DNA from: Angiostrongylus vasorum | Lineage: Eukaryota; Nematoda; Chromadorea; Rhabditida; Metastrongylidae | Reading direction: 5' to 3' | Assembly: GCA_018806985.1 (NCBI GenBank) | Contig: JADANN010000375.1 | Coordinates: 620,001 to 684,000 of the forward strand | DNA length: 64,000 nucleotides | Notes under the pieces: generated by a model | What the model saw: the letters and a program-made list of their open reading frames with translations, nothing else | Databases searched by the model: none | What the model was told of the DNA's origin: nothing | Made by a program: the position numbers and the translations under genes | Part shown: piece by piece, positions 57,728 to 64,000 of the stretch | Layout: every line of letters begins with the position of its first letter | Position numbering within the stretch: position 1 is the stretch's first letter

Positions 57728-60700
57728 CTAAGCCGATGAGTTCGATGAACGTTTAATTTTCTCCTCCCAGTATTTGATTTTCATCTCAACCAAATAACGT
57801 TTCCGTTGAATCAATTCCATTTCGGCATCGACAAGACGGTGCCGTTTAGCAGTAATGTCCTCAAAATCATCGTCAAAAGAACGCCTAAATAAATGAGACA
57901 ATAACATAGCATAAACAGGAGATAAGTGCACATTTGAAGAGTTAGGTAGGTTATTAATTGCAGGTCAAGAAAGGTTTTGACCAAAACGTTCCCGCATGTT
58001 TAACCCAGTGGGGCCAAACTGAGTCATATCTGAAATGAAGCACGCGTTTTCGAGAAAATTGGCTAAGGTTAACCAATTACCACAAATTTTCCTTCTCCAC
58101 CACTGAATTCTGAGGCGCGGACACCGCAGTGGTTACAGACACATGGAATCGACCCTGCGCCCCACGCTCACAAATCCTGCCATCCCTCCGGATTTGACAA
58201 ATTGGTTCCAGACCTGTCTGAGAGGATAGCAGCACTGACTTGATACATAAGTAGGGCACTGCGGCTCATTTAATGGGCCAGATATGCATCCAATCATCTC
58301 CAGCAAAGTATAATAAGGTCGAATGCATGACGTATCTCTCAGGAATTGACCAACGCCAAGAGCTTTGTCCTTTTACCCTCTCCCCTAAACTCCTCCAGGT
58401 AACCAGGAATTGTCTTCTAGTGTTGAAAAATTTGCAAGTCAACACCGATATGAAATTAGACGTCCACACCTGTGGATTAAATATGGGATAAAATAAAAAG
58501 AAGCATAAAGGTCTCGGCGTTGACCAATCCCTGAGGGATGCGCCATGCGTTCGACTTCATTAAATATCGCTGGAGGTGATTGAATGCACATCTGGCTTTT
58601 ATAATGACTCGCAGTGGCCTACCGATGTATCGAGCCAGTGCTGCTATCCTCGCAGACAACGCCGGTACCAATTTGCCGACCCCGGACAGATGAAAGGCTT
58701 GGTGGGCCAGGTGGGAGGGAATCGATCCCATGTGTATTGCAGGGCACCACCGACCACTAAGCCACACACGCCCTTAAATATGGGATATAAACCACAAATT
58801 ATTGTAATGAAAAAGACATTCGGCACATCACATTCACTATGTTAAAAAACAAACCAATAGCAGAATTTGCCAACGTTCTCACGTCTTTTTAAAAAGGAGT
58901 ATTAAACGTTTTGAAAAAAAAATATTTATTTGTATGATCTTATAAACTGATCTTTAGCTGATGCGAGGCTGGTATAGGTCTTCGTTGTCTTTGTCGTTGT
59001 TTTGGTGTTGTTGGTCGATGGCTCACGTTTCGGCGACTTCGCCTTCCTCAGAGCCTGGACGTATTTTATAATAGAATACTTTAATTATTCGGTGGAAAAG
59101 GCTAAAGTATTAATAAAGATCAAAGTTTTAAATAGATGGTGGGTTAGGATGCTACGGTCAAACTGAAAGGCTACTCACCGTGATGTAACGAGTGGGACTG
59201 GCCCACGCGTTGTTCACGTGGGGTCGCCAGCACGACACACCCCGGGGTCAAAATACCATTTTGAAATAGGGCGCCAGGTCACGTGTGATAGTGAGGCATT
59301 CCTCTTTCCGGTTCATCCTTGGATTTTTGAAATTTATCCAAAACGCTTCAAGAGTCCTGCGCGTTGATGTTTTCGACTCCTGCGCTGGGACCCGTACAGT
59401 CACTTCAGAATCATCGCCGTTGTGCTCCTGTGCCCTGTGCGTACCTAGAGGGAGTGTTTTGACGAATTTTAGCTTTCCCATCTAGATGTTCCTCTATGCG
59501 GACACAAAGTGGTCTACCCGTTTCCCCAATATATTCCTCACCGCATGCGTTACATGAGATCAAGTATATAATACCTGAACTCATGCAATCCCCGTCTCTC
59601 CCGTTAGGACAGATCATACAGTTTTCTGAGCTGCAAAAACCATCATAGAGACGGTTGCGAACTAACCGACGGCGTAGGGCATTGGGTGGGATGTCAATAA
59701 TCATCATACAATTTTCAAGACCATTTTTCTTAAGCATCTCTTAATGGCGTAACTTATTTCATTTGATATTAAGAAAAAGTGGTCTTGAAAATTATATAAC
59801 GATTATTGACATCCCACCCAATACCCCACGCCATCAGTTAGTTCGCAACCGTCTCCATGATCTTTTGTGCAGCTCAGAAATCTGTATGATCTGTCCCAAC
59901 GGGAGAGACGGGGATTGCAGGAGTTCAGATATAAAATACTTGATCTCATGTAACGCATGCGGTGAGGAATACATTAGAGAAATAGGTAGACCACTCTGTG
60001 TTCGCATAAAAGAACATCTAGATGGGAAAACCAAAATTCGTCAAAACACTCCCTCTAGGTACGCATAGGGCACAAAAGCACAACGGCGATGATTTTGAAG
60101 TGACTGTACGGATCCCAGCGCAGGAGTCGAAAACATCAACGCCCAAAACTCTTGAAGCGCCTTGGACAAATTTCAAAAATCCAAAGATGAACCGGAAAGA
60201 CGAATGCCTCACCATCACACGTGACCTGGCGCCCTATTTCAAAATGGTATTTTGACCCCCGGGTGTGTCGTGCAGGCGACCCACGTGAAACAAACGCGTG
60301 GGCCAGTCCCACTCGTTACATCACGGTGAGTAGCCTTTCAGTTTGACCGTAGTATCCTAATCCACCATCTATTTAAAACTTTGATCTTCATTAATACTTT
60401 AGCCTTTTCCACCGAATAATTAAAGTATTCTAATATAAAATACGTCCAGGCTCTGAGGAAGGCGAAATCGCCGAAACGTCAGCCATCGACCAGCAACACC
60501 AACAACAACGACAACGACAACGAAGACCTACACCAACCTCGCATCAGCTAAAGAAGATCAGTTTATAAGATCATACAAATAAATATATCAACTATCTATG
60601 CCGAGGTTTCATAGAAAGTCGGTCTTTTGAGTTATTAAAAAAAAAGATTTTCTTTGCTACCCCAATCCTTTCGAAACAGGTGGGCATAAAAACCAAAATC

Positions 60701-63700
60701 TGTTGGATGAAATCTACAGTGCAGAAAACCACTGGCTTTTTTTTATTGCTAAATAGCGGAGGGGGAATAGTAGAATTCTTGAATGGTGTTACGGGAGCCA
60801 CAGGAGGCAGATCGAGAACTTGAGCCATCGTCGAGACGTGAGATAAATTGCTTATTGATGAGCCCTAAAAAGAATTATTAATTGTTTCTTTGGATTTCAG
60901 CATCAGACGAATGAAAATGGTATCAAATCAATATACCTCAATATTATCGTTAGCACTTGTTTCGACATCAGGGTCAGTATCTGTACATTTACCCTCATCA
61001 ACATTAATTCCACCAACTGGAGATAAAGACTCCTCTTTCACATTCTTCAAGAAATCGTAAAATCTAGCTGCACTATCGTCGATAAGGAGATCTAATCCAG
61101 TGTCATTCGACTGCTTAGTATATTCTTCGCGTAACTTCTTTTCAAGTTGTTTCAAATGTGGCGGCAAGTCATCCACGCGCTTAGTTCGAATGTTTTCACC
61201 CTGGAATAAATCAGTCCTTTAGACATCTCTTTATGAACAGTGGGTCAATCAAGGTGTACAACCCTTAATCCCAAGATTGTCACCTTCATTCCCTGAATAG
61301 GCGCTCTATTTCACAGCATCCTCCCCCACTGGTTTACCACCTCATCGCAACAGGGAAATGTTCCTAGGGTGCCTAGCTGCGGCGTACAGAGAGCGGTTCA
61401 CCTCCTTAACAGGGTTTTCCAAGCTGAGAAGGAATCCGACGTTCCCATCCGGAAGCCCAGATTAGAGTAAGCCAAAACCAGGACCCACCACAGTCCTGGC
61501 ATCAAACTATTCGCATGATGGCAAATCTCCCTCTGATCCACAAAGGCCGCGACTGCCTGGGGTGGTGACGACTTGGGGGATGGCCTCGTCTATGCTGACC
61601 TTGGGACTTCACCAGGGAACGACAGTGACTAAACCCAGCAAATCTCTGGAGAATGGGAATTATGCTGGGGCCCGCACAATCAGTGCAGATGGGCCATCCA
61701 GGTGTCCAAATACTTCACAGTATCACTACATCGCTACTCATTCATCACATTTAAAAACTCCCGGAATTCATTTCGCAACCAGTACCCAAATGCTCTAACT
61801 ATTCGCAGAAGAGGTGAGCAATGAAAAACGTATTAAGGGAGCTTTATTTGGAATCTTCACAGAGTAATCCGGTTTCCATTAACCATGTGAGATTACACAT
61901 CATAGAGCTTCTTTGCTTCGATATGCTTATCACTGATCAATCAGAGGATGGTTGAGTTCATGGTCCTCACTGCCCATCCATGACGTTGGCGATCACTGCA
62001 GCACTCAGGCCATAGCTTTCGTTGACGGTCAACATCATAGGACTTGGTATGTAAGCTTCGCATATTGTAGATAGAACATTATACATATTTCATCTACTTA
62101 TTTGCTTGGATGGCCCGTCTTCGCTGGTTGTGCGGGCCCCAGAATAACCTCCATTTTCTCGGAGATTTGCTGACTTAGCCATGCTGTTTCAATGGAGTCC
62201 CAAGGACAACCTGGCAAAAGTCGGCCCCCAGGTCCTCACTACCACAAGCAGTCGCCGCCCTCGTGGATTAGAGAGAGATTTGCCACCATGCGACAAGTTT
62301 GATACCAGGACGGTAGTGTGTCGTGGTATTGGTTTACCTAGCTAGGCTTCCTGATGAAAACGCCAGACTCCTTCTCAGCTTGCGAGACCCTACTAGAGAT
62401 GAATTCCTCCGCTGTACATCACAGCCCGACACCCAGGAACACCTCCCAGCTATGAACATGCGGTGGACGGTTGCCAGGTTACACACATTTACAGAAACAA
62501 ACACAAAAAAAGCACCCCAAAACGCCATAATACAAAATGGGCTCACGAGTTCCAAAAGCAAATGAACAACCTGATTAATCGTATGCGCAATATGTAAAAT
62601 CATTTCCTTTCCAAATCAGAAAGCTTTTGTAAAAGCAAAGTTGTCCGTAAACGTATGAAGTGACTCTATGACGAAATAATTAAAATAAGGAAGAACATAC
62701 ATTGGTATTAATAAATTTTCTTGTCACGATGATGCTCTTCTTGATCTTTTCGGCCACTTGAGCCGGTGTACGCCTTGCGAATCGAAGATTTGTCAGTTGT
62801 TCAGCCCATTTCTCATGTAAGGAATCACGAACAGCTTTTATACCTTTCTTCGAACCTAGAGAAAAAAGTAATTTCGTCAAGATCGATAGTTTCACCTATA
62901 GTGATAGTGGCCCAATTACTTCTTTTATATTCTTGTTCAGCTAACACGAGGCGTTACTTTATTATTTCATTTCTTTATTTACGTACAAGCTGACGTTTCG
63001 GCGGAATTTGCCTTCTTCAGAACCTGGAAAGGTCAAGTTGACCGCAATCTACCCAGCCAAACACCTCCATAACCAAACAGAGAAAATGCTAAACCAAGAT
63101 TTCAATCACATTGAACACAGACTAGTGGAAGACTCACAGAAAGCGGTAAGTGTGCGGAAGGAGCTATTCAGTTTTCACTGTGATTGAAATCTTGGTTTAA
63201 CTACTTTCTTTTTTGGTTATGGAGGTGTTTGGATGGGTAGATTGTGGCCAACTCGACTATTCCAGCCTCTAAGGAAGGCGAAATCCGCCGAAATGTCAGC
63301 TTGTGCGTAAATAAAGAAGTAAGATAGTACCTCGTTTAGCTCGACAAGAATATAAAGCAATACTTACTAGTTCACGAATAATATAAATAGGCAGTATTGG
63401 TTCATTTGCAGACAAAACACTTAATGATACCGTATCCAGACGTAAACTGACAGTTAAAACAGCTTCTTGTCTTCAGAACAAGCATTCTATTAAATCAGAG
63501 AGGAAAGGAAAACAATAAAAAAGCCACATAATTGATAAATATAGTAAAATTGTGTTTGCTTAATCTACTGTTTTAGTTGAGTAGTTGAACATCGTATGTG
63601 AAAAGAGAAACTGAGCAACGATGAAAGAGCATACCGTCAGAAAACTTTAAGTAATAGGTGTTGTAGCTCTCTAGGAATAATTTGATGATGAGGTCGTTCT

Positions 63701-63749
63701 CCTGTGAGCACCAATTCACTGATTTCTTCCGTTTCTGCGTAAAATCCAT
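57728..63749 (-). CDS. Myb/SANT-like (zeste-type) protein with C-terminal coiled coil, 5 exons
   Basis: Probable nuclear DNA-binding or chromatin protein. Exons on the minus strand: 63635-63749 (MDFTQKRKKSVNWCSQENDL), 62701-62855 (GSKKGIKAVRDSLHEKWAEQ...TPAQVAEKIKKS), 60937-61200 (acidic, DDLPPHLKQLEKKLREEY, DTDPDVE), ~60740-60864 (GSSISNLSHVSTMAQVLDLP, proline-rich) and 57728-57884 (RSFDDDFEDI...EMELIQRKRYLVEMKIKYWE, stop). Phases fit for exons 1-3. The join of exons 4 and 5 fits only if the 8-A run near 60735 has one A too many. Residues ~11-85 give a W...E...L...W...R...Q pattern typical of Myb_DNA-bind_5 domains, and the last exon is a charged coiled coil. The ~2.85 kb last intron holds a PLE palindrome and two SINE-A copies; intron 1 holds another PLE palindrome; the second intron holds two SINE-R copies. 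Confidence 0.66.
58113..58375 (+). repeat. SINE-A copy
   Basis: 'gaggcgcggacaccgcagtg' head and full body, in the last intron of the Myb/SANT gene. Confidence 0.68.
58501..58776 (-). repeat. SINE-A copy
   Basis: Inverse orientation to the copy 125 bp to its left; full length. Confidence 0.78.
59024..59050 (-). ncRNA. Hammerhead-like motif, left arm
   Basis: Core present (CTGAGGA, GGCG/CGCC stem, GAAAC) but the last triplet is GTG rather than GTC, a change at the cleavage position. Confidence 0.5.
60453..60480 (+). ncRNA. Minimal hammerhead-ribozyme motif, right arm (intact core)
   Basis: CTGAGGA, GGCG/CGCC stem with AAAT loop, GAAAC, GTC. Confidence 0.66.
61330..61713 (+). repeat. SINE-R copy
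   Basis: 'ggtttaccacctcatcgcaa' start; ends 'gggccatccaggtgtccaaa'. Second intron of the Myb/SANT gene. Confidence 0.75.
62104..62470 (-). repeat. SINE-R copy
   Basis: 'gcttggatggcccgtcttcg' at the left end; faces the 61.3 kb copy 390 bp away. Confidence 0.75.
62985..63310. repeat. PLE terminal palindrome with opposed hammerhead motifs
   Basis: 62992-63120 (minus) and ~63175-63310 (plus) are inverse copies: 'caaacacctccataaccaaa' versus 'tttggttatggaggtgttt'. The left hammerhead (62992-63020) keeps its core; the right one (63268-63297) has CTAAGGA and AAATGTC, two core changes. In intron 1 of the Myb/SANT gene. Confidence 0.75.
62992..63020 (-). ncRNA. Minimal hammerhead-ribozyme motif (intact core)
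   Basis: Minus strand CTGAAGA, GGC...GCC stem, GAAAC, GTC. Confidence 0.58.
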
Positions 63750-64000
63750 AGCGTAATGAAATTCTGTAAAATACTCTAAGGGACTACATAAGAATCAAGC
63801 TATGAAACTTGAACAACACTTGTCATATTCATAGAAAATCTCCCGATAGGCGGCAGGAATCTAGCGACTTGTTCAACTACATACTGTTTGTTAGTTCATA
63901 TGTTCAACCCCCGAGGCATATCAGGTCTCTTATCCCTCTAGGATACCGGAAAATTGGTACCAGACTCGTGTGGGCCCAACTTATTCCCACAAATCCAGCA
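63750..64000. other. Upstream region of the Myb/SANT gene; repeat fragment at the window edge
   Basis: 63930-64000 ('ggataccggaaaattggtac') matches 6955-7010 and is a SINE-A-related fragment cut by the window end. No promoter motif identified. Confidence 0.35.

Larger units (their letters stand above)
58920..60590. mobile_element. Head-to-head inverted pair of Penelope-like 3' ends (1.67 kb palindrome)
   Basis: Left arm 58920-59732 (minus) and right arm ~59769-60590 (plus) are near-identical inverse copies with a ~36 bp centre. Each encodes a linker (PNALRRRLVRNRLYDGF / PNTPRHQLVRNRLHDLL), a GIY-YIG region (EEYIGETGRPLCVRI / EEYIREIGRPLCVRI) and the conserved C-terminus (ECLTITRDLAPYFKMVF). 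Both arms break frame at the same place (after KIRQNTPSRYA; an insertion relative to the 10.7 kb copy). Both end in hammerhead-like motifs. In the last intron of the Myb/SANT gene. Confidence 0.85.

Noticed and set aside
1997..58845. Many ~60-100 codon frames with near-identical peptides such as MAYRCVEPVLLSSQT, on both strands
   Set aside because: They are chance translations of SINE-A copies; the similarity follows the repeat, not a protein family.
5118..62603. Frames containing NYAGARTTS...DGPSKYPS at several loci
   Set aside because: Translations of the SINE-R 3' end, which is shared with the last codons of the RTE LINE.
1..64000. CRISPR arrays, rRNA genes, prokaryotic operons
   Set aside because: No regularly spaced short direct repeats with unique spacers, no rRNA-like sequence, and genes are spliced.

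Overview
The window looks like nuclear DNA of a strongylid (clade V) nematode, most likely a hookworm-type genome. The signs are short introns with TTTTCAG-like acceptors, an astacin metalloprotease, an aspartic protease close to C. elegans ASP-1 and the hookworm haemoglobinase-type pepsins, RTE-clade LINEs of the kind common in hookworms, Penelope-like elements (PLEs), and many SINE copies. Species cannot be settled from sequence alone. There is no bacterial-style operon, rRNA gene or CRISPR array. Most of the short open frames are translations of repeats.

Layout. 1.17-4.02 kb (+): an 11-exon astacin gene (signal peptide, propeptide, furin site, catalytic domain, EGF, CUB). 5-11 kb: SINEs and PLE ends. 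11.2-13.1 kb (-): decayed RTE LINE. 14.49-21.60 kb (-): an 8-exon pepsin-like aspartic protease with repeats in its introns. 22-34 kb: a transposon graveyard holding a near full-length decayed PLE (-), a second RTE split by a BEL/Pao-type LTR element, and tandem repeats. 35.0-39.2 kb (-): exons of an acidic uncharacterised protein. 41.3-42.3 kb: broken mariner. 44.8-53.6 kb (-): a multi-exon C2H2/FLYWCH-like zinc-finger gene, possibly continuous with the 35-39 kb exons. 57.7-63.7 kb (-): a Myb/SANT (zeste-like) gene with a C-terminal coiled coil.

The most striking material is in the repeats. (1) A 2.64 kb BEL/Pao relic has two LTRs, a 5-bp target duplication, and a primer-binding site that is the complement of an entire tRNA-Gly including its CCA end. 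Its last ORF carries a regular array of TQT motifs. (2) PLE ends carry minimal hammerhead-ribozyme motifs and are repeatedly arranged head-to-head, including a ~1.67 kb intronic palindrome whose two arms share one frameshift. (3) Three SINE families are visible: SINE-A (tRNA-derived), SINE-B (Pol III boxes, often inverted dimers) and SINE-R (3' end shared with the RTE LINE).

The host genes show single extra A residues in A-runs that break frame (two in the astacin, one in the aspartic protease, possibly one in the Myb/SANT gene). This suggests homopolymer error or shared decay. Separately, the aspartic protease has Gly where its first catalytic Asp should be. Exon coordinates were placed by eye from splice signals and reading phase, so internal boundaries may be off by a few bases.
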